Shown: one piece after another, positions 37,522-47,280 of the stretch
Layout: each line of letters starts with the position of its first letter
Numbering within the stretch: the stretch's first letter is position 1
Source of the DNA: Legionella shakespearei DSM 23087
Lineage (GTDB): Bacteria; Pseudomonadota; Gammaproteobacteria; Legionellales; Legionellaceae
Length of the DNA: 64,000 nt
Assembly: GCF_000373765.1 (NCBI RefSeq)
Contig: NZ_KB892387.1
Location: 15,285-79,284 of the forward strand
Reading direction: 5' to 3'
The notes under the pieces: generated by a model
The model's database searches: none
Told to the model about the DNA's origin: nothing
Seen by the model: the letters and a program-made list of their open reading frames with translations, nothing else
Translations under genes and position numbers: made by a program

Positions 37522-38830
37522 TTTTTTACTTATCCTCCTGGCTTTTTTCCTGGTTTTACTTAATGCATTCTTCGTAGCTGCAGAATTTGCCATGGTAAAA
37601 ATACGGGTAACCAAAATACAGGAAATTAAAGAACAATACGGCTTACGAGGCCGCATTTTAGAACAAGTCCATAATCAACTGGATGCCTATCTCTCCGCCT
37701 GCCAATTAGGAATTACCCTTGCCTCTCTGGGTTTGGGCTGGATAGGCGAACCCGCATTCGCCCATTTGCTGGAACCCTTATTCAGACTTTCGGGAATTAC
37801 TTCGCCACAAATTATTACCATCTCTGCTTTTTTGGTGGCCTTTTTCATTATTTCATTTCTGCATATAGTCATCGGCGAGCTCATGCCCAAATCCCTGGCA
37901 ATCCGCCAATCCGTCTTTCTTTCTATATGGACGGCTGTGCCTTTATATGGCTTTTACTGGATTATGTATCCGGTCATTTGGTTATTAAACAGTTGTTCCA
38001 ATTTTTTATTGTTCAAACTGGGGCTGGACAGTTCCAACAAAAACGAAGGTTATTATTCAAGTGAAGAGCTTAAATTAATCCTGAATGCCAGCAGCCTTCA
38101 CAGTGAACTGGAAGAGGAAGAACGTGAAATTCTGGAACATACGCTTGATTTGGCTGAATTAAATGTGACTGAAGTAATGCGTCCGGCGGATGAAATGGTA
38201 GCTCTGAATATCAACGATCCCTTTCCTGTCACCTCAGAAAAAATCCTGAAAAATCGTTACAGCCGTTATCCGGTGTATGATGGCGTGGAAAAGACAATGG
38301 TTGGCATTATCCATGTAAAAGACTTGTTTGCTGATTTACTGTCCTCTAAAAAAATAGACACCATAACCCCATACATCCGCCCGGCATTGAAGGTTTCCCA
38401 CAAGTTACCCGCTATGGATTTGCTTCGTAAGTTTCGAGCCGGTATGCCTCATTTTGCCCTGGTATATAAGAATAAAAATACATTGCTGGGCTTTGTTACC
38501 CTGGATAATTTACTCCATGTACTCATAGGACGGATTAAAGATGAATTCCACAAAACCCATGATGACTGGATAGCCAACTCTGACGGCAGCTTTACTACCA
38601 AAGGGGATTGCTCCCTCTATTCTCTGGAGCGCGCCCTGAATTGTGACATTACCTTGGCTGCAGAGGAAGAAGAATTAACTACGCTCTATGGGCTGATTAT
38701 TACTCGCATGGGGAAATTACCTAAAGAGGGAGAAACCATTGAATTTATTGAGTTTGATGCCCTGATTGAAAAAGTACAGGATTCCTCGCTGACTAAAATC
38801 AGGATTATTCCCAAGCAGGAAGAATCCTAA
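37514..38830 (+). CDS. CNNM/HlyC-CorC family protein (DUF21-CBS-CorC_HlyC)
   Basis: A 438-residue inner-membrane protein. The N-terminal DUF21 domain (about 1-180) has hydrophobic helices and NAFFVAAEFAMVKIRVTKIQ, the family signature; a CBS pair (about 210-335) includes VTEVMRPADEMVALN and YSRYPVYDG; a CorC_HlyC domain ends the protein. Members of this family are linked to magnesium or cobalt efflux and, by old annotation, to hemolysin. The substrate is not evident. Translation may be coupled to the short ORF that overlaps its start. Confidence 0.92.
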   Translation: MYSFLLILLAFFLVLLNAFFVAAEFAMVKIRVTKIQEIKEQYGLRGRILEQVHNQLDAYLSACQLGITLASLGLGWIGEPAFAHLLEPLFRLSGITSPQIITISAFLVAFFIISFLHIVIGELMPKSLAIRQSVFLSIWTAVPLYGFYWIMYPVIWLLNSCSNFLLFKLGLDSSNKNEGYYSSEELKLILNASSLHSELEEEEREILEHTLDLAELNVTEVMRPADEMVALNINDPFPVTSEKILKNRYSRYPVYDGVEKTMVGIIHVKDLFADLLSSKKIDTITPYIRPALKVSHKLPAMDLLRKFRAGMPHFALVYKNKNTLLGFVTLDNLLHVLIGRIKDEFHKTHDDWIANSDGSFTTKGDCSLYSLERALNCDITLAAEEEELTTLYGLIITRMGKLPKEGETIEFIEFDALIEKVQDSSLTKIRIIPKQEES

Positions 38831-38848
38831 AAGGAATGGCACGGTATT

Positions 38849-38925
38849 GTAGCCCGTATTAGCGGAGCGTAATACGGGAAAATTGCCACTTCGATCCTGT
38901 ATTATGCTTCGCTAATACAGGCTAC
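38849..38925. repeat. Family D inverted repeat, copy 5
   Basis: Arms GTAGCCCGTATTAGCGGAGC and GCTTCGCTAATACAGGCTAC with some decay (CCTGTATTATG in the right arm). It lies between the convergent CNNM-type and alcohol dehydrogenase genes. Confidence 0.88.
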
Positions 38926-38951
38926 AAACCTCAATTTCGGTTCACACCATT

Positions 38952-39998
38952 TCAACTCAACGAAGACATATCAATAACAAATCGGTATTTTACATCCCCT
39001 TTAACCAATCGCTCAAAAGCACCGTTTACTTCATCCATTTTAATAAGTTCTATGTCGGCTGTAATCTTATGCTTGGCACAAAAATCCAGCATTTCCTGCG
39101 TCTCTTTAATACCACCAATTAAGGAGCCAGAAACCTGCAGGCGTTTCAGGATCATAGGAAACATGGAAATTTCCATAGGTTCTGAAGGTAAACCCACCTG
39201 AGTGAATTTTCCATCCCGTTTTAAAAGATTAAGATAACAATTCATATCATGTCTGGCCGAGACCGTATCCAGAATAAAATCATAATGATTGGTTAAAGCG
39301 CCCATTGAGTTTTTATCAGTAGAAAGAACCACATGATCAGCGCCTAATTTTTTGGCAGCATCTACTTTATTGGCTGAGGTAGTAAATACAGTAACCTCGG
39401 CACCCATTGCATGAGCCAGTTTCACTGCCATATGCCCCAGGCCACCAAGCCCCACCACACCGACTTTACTCCCTTTACCAACCTCAGCCCGCTTTAAGGG
39501 GGAATAAGTGGTGATTCCTGCACAAAGCAAAGGAGCCGCAGCCGCAGGGTCTAATGAATCATCTACTTTCAAAACACACTCTTCTGCTACAACTATATGT
39601 TTGGAATATCCGCCTTGAGCCAGACCACCAAGGCGTTTGTCTTCACAGTTATAAGTAAAGGTACATCCATTCTCACAAAATTGTTCTTCATGACTACTGC
39701 AACTGGAACAATGACGGCATGAATCAACGATGCAGCCTACCCCCACCATATCTCCGGCAGAAAATCGTTTCACCTTTGTTCCGACAGCAGTCACACGCCC
39801 AATAATTTCATGCCCTGGAACCATGGGATAAAGCGCACCACCCCAATCATCATTCACCTGATGCAAATCAGAATGGCAAATGCCACAAAATAAAATATCC
39901 ATTGCTACATCGTGCTCACCTACTTCGCGGCGATCAAAAACAAAACGTTGCAAAGGAGCCTTTGCCTTATGGGCAGCATAACCAACTGTTTGTGACAT
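38952..39998 (-). CDS. Zinc alcohol dehydrogenase, YahK/cinnamyl type
   Basis: NADP(H)-dependent aldehyde/alcohol oxidoreductase. I start at ATG 39998 because AAGGA lies 8-9 bases upstream; ATG 40007 overlaps that site. In the 348 residues the catalytic zinc ligands are Cys41 (GICHSD), His63-Glu64 (PGHE) and Cys159; the structural zinc uses Cys94, Cys97, Cys100 and Cys108. The Rossmann motif is VGLGGLGHMAVKLA. These features match YahK and plant cinnamyl-alcohol dehydrogenases, which reduce broad aldehydes. Divergent from the NRPS-PKS gene, with 283 bases between the starts. Confidence 0.93.
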   Translation of the reverse strand: MSQTVGYAAHKAKAPLQRFVFDRREVGEHDVAMDILFCGICHSDLHQVNDDWGGALYPMVPGHEIIGRVTAVGTKVKRFSAGDMVGVGCIVDSCRHCSSCSSHEEQFCENGCTFTYNCEDKRLGGLAQGGYSKHIVVAEECVLKVDDSLDPAAAAPLLCAGITTYSPLKRAEVGKGSKVGVVGLGGLGHMAVKLAHAMGAEVTVFTTSANKVDAAKKLGADHVVLSTDKNSMGALTNHYDFILDTVSARHDMNCYLNLLKRDGKFTQVGLPSEPMEISMFPMILKRLQVSGSLIGGIKETQEMLDFCAKHKITADIELIKMDEVNGAFERLVKGDVKYRFVIDMSSLS

Positions 39999-40281
39999 AA
40001 AATCCATCCTTAGAATAATATTGATGAGTTCAGCTATTAATTATAGCTTATTATAAAGCCAGATAATTTTCTCTGGTTTTTCCTCAATAAAAGTAATTTT
40101 AAAACGCTACCTGGTGTGAATTCCTAATTGAGTTTTAATCAAATGGCATCATTTTTTTCAACTATTTAATAAATCTCGCGATCAGCAGCCTTTGAGACAA
40201 AACCAAAATTTCACCTATAATACATAGGAGATGATTAAGCAGCATTCCATATGACTCAATAGTAAAATGTAAGGCTAATAA

Positions 40282-43200
40282 ATGGAAATAAATAACACAG
40301 TTATCGATTTATTTGAATCAATTTCAAAAGAAACACCAGATTTGCCTGCGATCATCCATCTCAATAAAAAATATACTTATTCTCAGCTTAACCTCCATGC
40401 AAATGCATTAGCACAATTTTTTATGCAGAAAAATATATCAAAAGGTGATTTTATTTGTATCTTTTTAGAACCCGGTTATGATTTTTTATCATGCCTGATT
40501 GGAATAATAAAATGCGGTGCTGTCTATATCCCATTAGACACACTAGCTCCCCAAAACAGAATACATGACATATTGAAAGATGCTCATCCCAAATTGATTA
40601 TTACAAATAAAAAATCTGTATCTTATTTCACCAAATCAAAATACAAATTATGTTTCATTGAAGAACTAACTACCTTAGAAGCGCTACCCAGCGTAAATGG
40701 ATTACAAAGATCTATTGGAGCTGAGTCACCACTTTGCCTGACGTATACATCCGGCTCTACCGGAAAACCCAAAGGCGTCATTATTCCCCATCGTGCAGTC
40801 ATCAACATAGCATACGATAATTCTATTGATATTCAATCCAATGCTCGAATGGCACAATTTGGAAATTTGGCATTTGATGGCAGTACGTATGATATTTGGA
40901 CAACCCTGTTAAATAGAGCCACATTAGTAATAATCACGCTGGAAGAACGATTTGATGTTCAAAAATTAAAACACATATTAAATACTCAAAAAATAAAATT
41001 TATTTTTCTTCCAACCGGATATTTGCATCAAATAGTTAGTTCGCATCCTGATACGTTGGATCAAGTGGATCACATACTATTTGGTGGTGAACAAATTAAT
41101 ACATACATCATCAAAAAATTTTTAATTTATCGGACGAATAAAAACCTTCCTATCTTGCTCATCAATGGGTATGGCCCCACAGAAGCAACCTGTTATGTCT
41201 GTCAAAATAAAATCACGGAAGCCGATAGTTCCGATGAGCATTTGAACAGTATCGGCCAGGCAATCCATAATACCGAACTGTATGTTCTTGACAAAAATTT
41301 ATATCCAGCACAAGAAGGCGAACTTTATATCAGTGGCGCTAATCTGGCTCTCGGTTATCATAATTGCCCTGAACTGAATAAAGAAAAATTTATTGCAAAC
41401 CCCTTCAACAATAAAAAACCGTTTTCCAGAATATACAAAACGGGAGATATAGTAAAAAAATTAGACAACGGTACATTGAGTTATCTGGGACGTACTGATG
41501 AGCAAGTAAAAATCGGAGGATTCAGGGTCCATTTAAATGAAATTGAAGAACAGTTACAGAAACATGAATCTATTGTAATGGCTGCGGTTATCGTTGAGAT
41601 AGGTGGAGAACAACATCACATACTCACTGCATACATTGTTTTTGAATCAGACAGCAACACCATACATGCCGATGAAATTCGTCATTATCTGAGCCAGACC
41701 CTTCCACCCTACATGATGCCTGTGAAATATCATAAAGTAGACGAATTACCACTGAATGTAACGGGCAAGGTAGATAAAAAAAACCTCCATAAACTCCCCT
41801 TTACTGATCTGACCTTTCATGTCGATGTTTCCAGTACTAATGAAACAGAGGAGATGATTAAAAACGTTTGGAAACATTTATTAAACAGAGCCAGTATAGA
41901 AGTAGATAAAAATCTATTTGACTTAGGAGCAAACTCTCTGCTTGTTTCGGAAGCATGTATGCAGATCAATCAAAAAATTCATTCAGATTTGAAAATATCC
42001 GATATCTTATCTTTTCCTACAATCCAGAAATTAGCTCGTCACATTCAAGGAATGGAACAACCGTTACATTTCAACAGAAAAATACACCCAAGCCAAGATA
42101 AAATTGCCATTATAGGAATGAGTGTAAGACTACCCAAAGCAAAAAATATAACTGAATTCTGGTACAACCTGTGCCTTGGAACAGATTGTTTAACACGATT
42201 TGATGAATTGGATCAGTCAAACGAATTTAACTCTGTTGCGGTGAAAGGCATTTTGGATGACATAGATAAATTTGATGATTCATTTTTTAAATATAATCCA
42301 GCCGAAGCACGTCTTACAGATCCTCAACATCGCGTCTATCTGGAGTGTGTCTGGGAAGCATTAGAGCATGCAGGCGTTATTCCCAGTAAAGTAAAAACCA
42401 AAATCATCAGTGTGTTCTCTGGAATGTCAGATAGTACTTATCTGTATGAAAATATTTTAAAAAATAAAAAAACCATTCAATTGTATGACAAATTTCAACA
42501 ACGAATTGCAACCAGTATCGGTACATTAAGTACACAAATTTCATATCGACTCAACCTGAAAGGAACAAGCGTCAATGTCAACACAGCGTGTTCTACCGGA
42601 TTAGTCACAGTGACACAAGCGTGCCAGGATCTGTTAAATGGGCACAGCGATATTGCAATCGCAGGAGCAAGCTCTATTGTATTGCCACAATTACAAAGCT
42701 ACAAATATACAACAGGAAGTATTTTATCACTCGATGGTTACTGCCGTCCCTTCTCAGATAAGGCCAATGGTACTGTTTTTTCAAATGGTGTTGCCGTAGT
42801 CGTCCTGAAACGCTTAAAGGATGCCATTGCAGACAAGGATACTATTTATGCCATCATTGAGGGATGTGGGATAAATAATGATGGTGATGATAAACTGAGC
42901 TACACAGCCCCAAGTTTGAATGGCCAAATCGGATGCATCAAAGATGCCTTAAGACAAGCGAATCTTCATCCACAGGATATAGGATTGATTGAAGCTCATG
43001 GAACGGGTACTGCCTTAGGAGATGTTATTGAGTTCAATGCATTGACCTCTGTTTTCAATGAGCAAACGGAACATAAAAATTTTTGCGCATTAGGATCTGT
43101 TAAAGCAAATATTGGGCATACTGATGTGACAGCAGGTCTTTCCGGTCTGATTAAAGCAGCTCTGTGTCTCTATCACAAACAAATCCCCCCTCTAATTCAT

Positions 43201-46200
43201 TTTCAAAAACCTAACTCCAATTTGTCTTTTGATGACAGTCCTTTTTTTGTCAATACCTCGCTGATTGATTGGAAATCAAAATCACGGCGGCATGCCGGAG
43301 TCAGCTCTTTTGGGATTGGAGGAACTAATGCGCATATCATTTTAAGTGAGCACAAACAAACAAAGATAAGTGCAGAACCGAATAACCTAACTGATGAACT
43401 GATTATTCTTTCAGCAAGAACCGAACAAGCACAGGAAAAACAAACACATCAACTCCTGACTTATATGCATTCAATGTCAACATCAACAAAAATCAGGATA
43501 CCTGATATAGCATTTACTTTGCAAACTGGCCGAGAAAATTTCCAATGGAGGACATTTGCTGTTGGCAAAAATGTCGAGAATATTACAGAATCTTTGTTAC
43601 AGAGAAAACCAACAGAAATAAAATTAAATCAAAATCACAGTATCAATTTTCTGTTCAGTGGCCAAGGCTCACAATATGCTACTATGTGTGTGAATTTAAT
43701 AAATACTATTCCTCGTTTTAAAAAATACGTTCAGGAGGGATCTCAATTAGCCCAAAAATACTTACACATTGATTTGTTCACTTTGTTACATGAAAAAAAT
43801 AGCTGTCTTCTTAATCAAACTCAATACGCACAACCAGTACTTTTTATTATCGAACATGCATTGGCACAAATGCTTATTGACTGTGGTATAAAACCGACAG
43901 CACTTATAGGGCATAGCTTTGGAGAGTACGTAGCTGCCTGTATCGCCAAAGTATTTTCTTATGAAGATGGAGTTTTTCTTAGTTGCAAGAGAGGGGAGCT
44001 AATGGCTCAAACTGCCAAGGGTCAAATGCTTGCAGTCGAATGTACACTAGAGGATTCTTTAAATTTTCAAGATCGGTTTGAGGTTGAAATAGCCTTGCAT
44101 AATGCACCTCATCAATTTGTATTTTCCGGATTACCCCGAAATATAATTCAGTTGCAACACTATCTTGAGAAAAACAATTGTTCTTGTAAGTTATTAAGAA
44201 TTCAGCATGCATTTCACAGCAAACTCATGGAACCCTTACAAGAATCATTTAGAGCTCTGTTTTCACAGATTAATCTATCTGCTCCGGTCATCCCGATTGT
44301 ATCCAATGTAACTGGAGATTGGCTTTCGGAACATGAAGCAAGAGATCCGGAATATTGGTATAAACATCTTCGTTCGGTTGTTCAATACAGTACAGGGACT
44401 CAATTAATATTGAAGGATAAGCATCCTCTATTTATTGAAATTGGCCCAGGAAATACGTTGCTAAACTTTACCAGACAAACAGCCGATCGCCCAATTGACG
44501 TCGTTCAAACCGTGCCAGGCTATTTAAATCCGGATGACGACCGAAACTGCTTTTTGAATGCCTTGGGCCAAGCATGGGAATATGGGATCGATGTAACCTT
44601 TGATCCTTTGCATGAAGGCACAAAACAACAACACATTTCACTACCTACTTATCCTTTTCAAAGAAAACGTTGTTGGGTTGATCCAGATATTCAGTCTAAC
44701 GAACAATCATCGATGTTATATCGACGACTATGGTCAAAAAGTACAGATTATATACACCCTACAGCCTTACAAAAACAGACACTGGAACAACTGGATTGGG
44801 TTATTTTTAAAGATCACTATGGAATAGCAGAGGCTTTAATTTCCTTGTTAAGAAACCATGATATTCAACCTATCGTCATTAATCTCAATTCAAGTTCATT
44901 TTCCAAACATAATAATGAGTTTTATATCGATGGAACCATCAAAGAACATTATGTGAAATTATTCGAGCACATAAAAAAAATGACACTAAATCCTGTTATT
45001 TTGCATTGCGCATCATTATTTAATACCGATAGAAGTGAGCTGTTGCAAAACGATGTCATTGATTCTTTATTAACTCGTGGATTCTATAGCATTTTATATT
45101 TATCTCAGGCTTTTATAAAAACTTATGGTGAAAATAATAAACTAAAGATTGCCATTCTCACGAATGGTCTTCTAAAAATTCAAGGGGAGGAAGTGATATA
45201 CCCACCCAATGCAGCGATTAAAGGGGCGGCAATGGTTATTATGCAAGAAAACCCTTACTTTAAAATAAGAATTTTTGATCTGAATTTTGATGAACCTATA
45301 TTAAAAAACAATAAATTGCATTATGGCATCCTGTATCATTGTATTCAAAATCCATGGGATATAAAAAGCTCCTTTCTATCAGCCTATAGAAATGGCTACG
45401 AATGGCGGTATACTTATGGAAAAATTCAGCTCGCTTCCCATAAAAACCTTCCATTAAAAGATAACGGGGTTTATTTAATTACAGGGGGACTGGGAGGGAT
45501 CGCTCAAAATTGTTGTGAAATTCTTTCAGAAACGGTTAAACACCCTTCTTTAATTCTGTTGACACGAAGATTGATTCCAACGGAACAAGAATGGGAACAA
45601 ATCCGTACCAATCCCAACCATTCATTGTATCAGGAAATAATGAACCTCATTCATCTAAAAAATCTGGGTGCCAAATTGCATCTATACCAGGTTGACATTA
45701 CGGATAGGATAGCTATTGACACAACGATTACTGCTATTTTATCAACTTTTGGTCACATTGATGGTGTCATTCATACTGCAGGAGAAGTGAATCCATCCCC
45801 TTTTATGCACCAATCACAAGCCACATGTCATAATACATTTCGTCCTAAAATCCATGGAACATACAACCTGATACATGCACTCAATCAAACACCTGTTGAT
45901 TTTATCATTTTTATATCCTCTCTCTCATCGATAATGGGTGGATTGGGTTTAGTGGATTACAGTGCTGCAAATGCAAGTTTGGATTCGTTTGCAGATAGCG
46001 ATCTTTTTTCATTTGCAACTTTTGTACAAAGTATTAATTGGAATAGCTGGAAGCAAACCGGTCTGACAGGCAAACACACTACAAATGAATTAATCTATTT
46101 TCTGGATAATCAAAACGATATTACCCCCGGCGAAGGCCAAAAATTATTCCTTGAAGCGTTAGCTATTAATGAAAATCATATTGCTGTATCTAAAAATGAT

Positions 46201-47202
46201 CCTATGTACATAAGTTCAAACAGTACTCCAAACAAAGATTTTGTTATTTCAGAACACAGTGAAACCTTGGTTAAATTGAGTCATCATCTTGGTAGCACAG
46301 AACAACAGATGATCGGATTATGGCAAGATACTCTGGGGATCAAAAGCATCGGTTTGAATGATAATTTTTTCTCTCATGGCGGGCACTCATTATTAGCACT
46401 GAACCTGATAGAAAGGATTAATCAAACATTTCATTATTCCTTATCCCCAAACCAATTACATAAAACACCAACGATTAAATCACTTATTAAAGAAATGGAA
46501 CATCATAATCTGACCGATCTGGAAGAAATTGTGGTTCCTCTGAAAATAATGAATAATCAACCTCCATTTTTATTTCTATTTCATCCAATAAATGGTTTGC
46601 TCTTTTGCTTTAATTCCTTTGTTTCTGAATCAGATTTAAACGTATCAATTTTCGGGCTTCAAGATCCAGGCATAAGAAAAAAAGAGCTCAAATTTGCCAG
46701 CTTAATCGAAGTTGCACAGATATATTTGCAAGCCATTATTAAAACTCAACCAAAAGGCCCCTACTTCTTTCTGGGGTATTCTTTTGGAGGTACTCTTTGT
46801 TATGAAGTCGCCTCACTCCTCCAACAACGAGGTGAAACAGTAGCACTATTAGGTATGATAGACAGCTGGGCCATTAATTCTCATTTGGGTAAAAATAAAG
46901 ATGCATTCAATACGTTTATTCATTCATTACATTCAGAACGTAATCCTGAACTTTCAGAGCTGGCATGGAAAAGACAAGAGTTACTTTTAAATCACCCCAT
47001 CACACATACATCACAAAAAATAATTCTGTTCAAAGCAAAAGAATTGCTAATTGAATACAAAGCCATTAATGATCCCGCCAATGGTTGGTCACAATATACC
47101 AATAATGAAGTTGTTTGTTATGAGTTGCCTGGAAATCATCATAGTATAATGGAAGCAAGCTCAATACGACTAATCTCAGAGATACTAAAAACATACCTTT
47201 GA
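40282..47202 (+). CDS. Hybrid NRPS-PKS megasynthase, A-PCP-KS-AT-KR-ACP-TE
   Basis: A 2306-residue single-protein assembly line. Adenylation domain about 1-510 (TYTSGSTGKPKG near 153, NGYGPTEAT near 295, YKTGD, GRTDEQVKIGGFRV, NVTGKVDKK). PCP with Ser552 in DLGANSL. Ketosynthase about 610-1030 with Cys770 (NTACSTG), His906 and His946. Acyltransferase with Ser1212 in GHSFGE and HAFH at 1309-1312, the malonyl-type motif. Ketoreductase with TGGLGGI at 1734-1740, Ser1880 and Tyr1893. ACP Ser2036 in GGHSLL. Thioesterase Ser2167 (GYSFGG), Asp2194 and His2286. No condensation, DH, ER or methyltransferase domain. One amino acid extended by one malonate, keto-reduced and released would give a 4-amino-3-hydroxy acid (statine-like) or its lactam; this is inference. 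No transporter or phosphopantetheinyl transferase lies nearby. Confidence 0.95.
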   Translation: MEINNTVIDLFESISKETPDLPAIIHLNKKYTYSQLNLHANALAQFFMQKNISKGDFICIFLEPGYDFLSCLIGIIKCGAVYIPLDTLAPQNRIHDILKDAHPKLIITNKKSVSYFTKSKYKLCFIEELTTLEALPSVNGLQRSIGAESPLCLTYTSGSTGKPKGVIIPHRAVINIAYDNSIDIQSNARMAQFGNLAFDGSTYDIWTTLLNRATLVIITLEERFDVQKLKHILNTQKIKFIFLPTGYLHQIVSSHPDTLDQVDHILFGGEQINTYIIKKFLIYRTNKNLPILLINGYGPTEATCYVCQNKITEADSSDEHLNSIGQAIHNTELYVLDKNLYPAQEGELYISGANLALGYHNCPELNKEKFIANPFNNKKPFSRIYKTGDIVKKLDNGTLSYLGRTDEQVKIGGFRVHLNEIEEQLQKHESIVMAAVIVEIGGEQHHILTAYIVFESDSNTIHADEIRHYLSQTLPPYMMPVKYHKVDELPLNVTGKVDKKNLHKLPFTDLTFHVDVSSTNETEEMIKNVWKHLLNRASIEVDKNLFDLGANSLLVSEACMQINQKIHSDLKISDILSFPTIQKLARHIQGMEQPLHFNRKIHPSQDKIAIIGMSVRLPKAKNITEFWYNLCLGTDCLTRFDELDQSNEFNSVAVKGILDDIDKFDDSFFKYNPAEARLTDPQHRVYLECVWEALEHAGVIPSKVKTKIISVFSGMSDSTYLYENILKNKKTIQLYDKFQQRIATSIGTLSTQISYRLNLKGTSVNVNTACSTGLVTVTQACQDLLNGHSDIAIAGASSIVLPQLQSYKYTTGSILSLDGYCRPFSDKANGTVFSNGVAVVVLKRLKDAIADKDTIYAIIEGCGINNDGDDKLSYTAPSLNGQIGCIKDALRQANLHPQDIGLIEAHGTGTALGDVIEFNALTSVFNEQTEHKNFCALGSVKANIGHTDVTAGLSGLIKAALCLYHKQIPPLIHFQKPNSNLSFDDSPFFVNTSLIDWKSKSRRHAGVSSFGIGGTNAHIILSEHKQTKISAEPNNLTDELIILSARTEQAQEKQTHQLLTYMHSMSTSTKIRIPDIAFTLQTGRENFQWRTFAVGKNVENITESLLQRKPTEIKLNQNHSINFLFSGQGSQYATMCVNLINTIPRFKKYVQEGSQLAQKYLHIDLFTLLHEKNSCLLNQTQYAQPVLFIIEHALAQMLIDCGIKPTALIGHSFGEYVAACIAKVFSYEDGVFLSCKRGELMAQTAKGQMLAVECTLEDSLNFQDRFEVEIALHNAPHQFVFSGLPRNIIQLQHYLEKNNCSCKLLRIQHAFHSKLMEPLQESFRALFSQINLSAPVIPIVSNVTGDWLSEHEARDPEYWYKHLRSVVQYSTGTQLILKDKHPLFIEIGPGNTLLNFTRQTADRPIDVVQTVPGYLNPDDDRNCFLNALGQAWEYGIDVTFDPLHEGTKQQHISLPTYPFQRKRCWVDPDIQSNEQSSMLYRRLWSKSTDYIHPTALQKQTLEQLDWVIFKDHYGIAEALISLLRNHDIQPIVINLNSSSFSKHNNEFYIDGTIKEHYVKLFEHIKKMTLNPVILHCASLFNTDRSELLQNDVIDSLLTRGFYSILYLSQAFIKTYGENNKLKIAILTNGLLKIQGEEVIYPPNAAIKGAAMVIMQENPYFKIRIFDLNFDEPILKNNKLHYGILYHCIQNPWDIKSSFLSAYRNGYEWRYTYGKIQLASHKNLPLKDNGVYLITGGLGGIAQNCCEILSETVKHPSLILLTRRLIPTEQEWEQIRTNPNHSLYQEIMNLIHLKNLGAKLHLYQVDITDRIAIDTTITAILSTFGHIDGVIHTAGEVNPSPFMHQSQATCHNTFRPKIHGTYNLIHALNQTPVDFIIFISSLSSIMGGLGLVDYSAANASLDSFADSDLFSFATFVQSINWNSWKQTGLTGKHTTNELIYFLDNQNDITPGEGQKLFLEALAINENHIAVSKNDPMYISSNSTPNKDFVISEHSETLVKLSHHLGSTEQQMIGLWQDTLGIKSIGLNDNFFSHGGHSLLALNLIERINQTFHYSLSPNQLHKTPTIKSLIKEMEHHNLTDLEEIVVPLKIMNNQPPFLFLFHPINGLLFCFNSFVSESDLNVSIFGLQDPGIRKKELKFASLIEVAQIYLQAIIKTQPKGPYFFLGYSFGGTLCYEVASLLQQRGETVALLGMIDSWAINSHLGKNKDAFNTFIHSLHSERNPELSELAWKRQELLLNHPITHTSQKIILFKAKELLIEYKAINDPANGWSQYTNNEVVCYELPGNHHSIMEASSIRLISEILKTYL

Positions 47203-47280
47203 CCCTCATTCCGATGCGTAACTAAATCACACTCTCAACAATCAGGTAAAAAGGAGTTTAACAAATTACACCCCATTTAA

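Noticed and set aside
40282..47202. DH, ER, condensation or methyltransferase domains in the NRPS-PKS protein
   Set aside because: No HxxxGxxxxP dehydratase motif, no condensation HHxxxDG and no methyltransferase motif were seen; the region between AT and KR looks like the KR structural subdomain.
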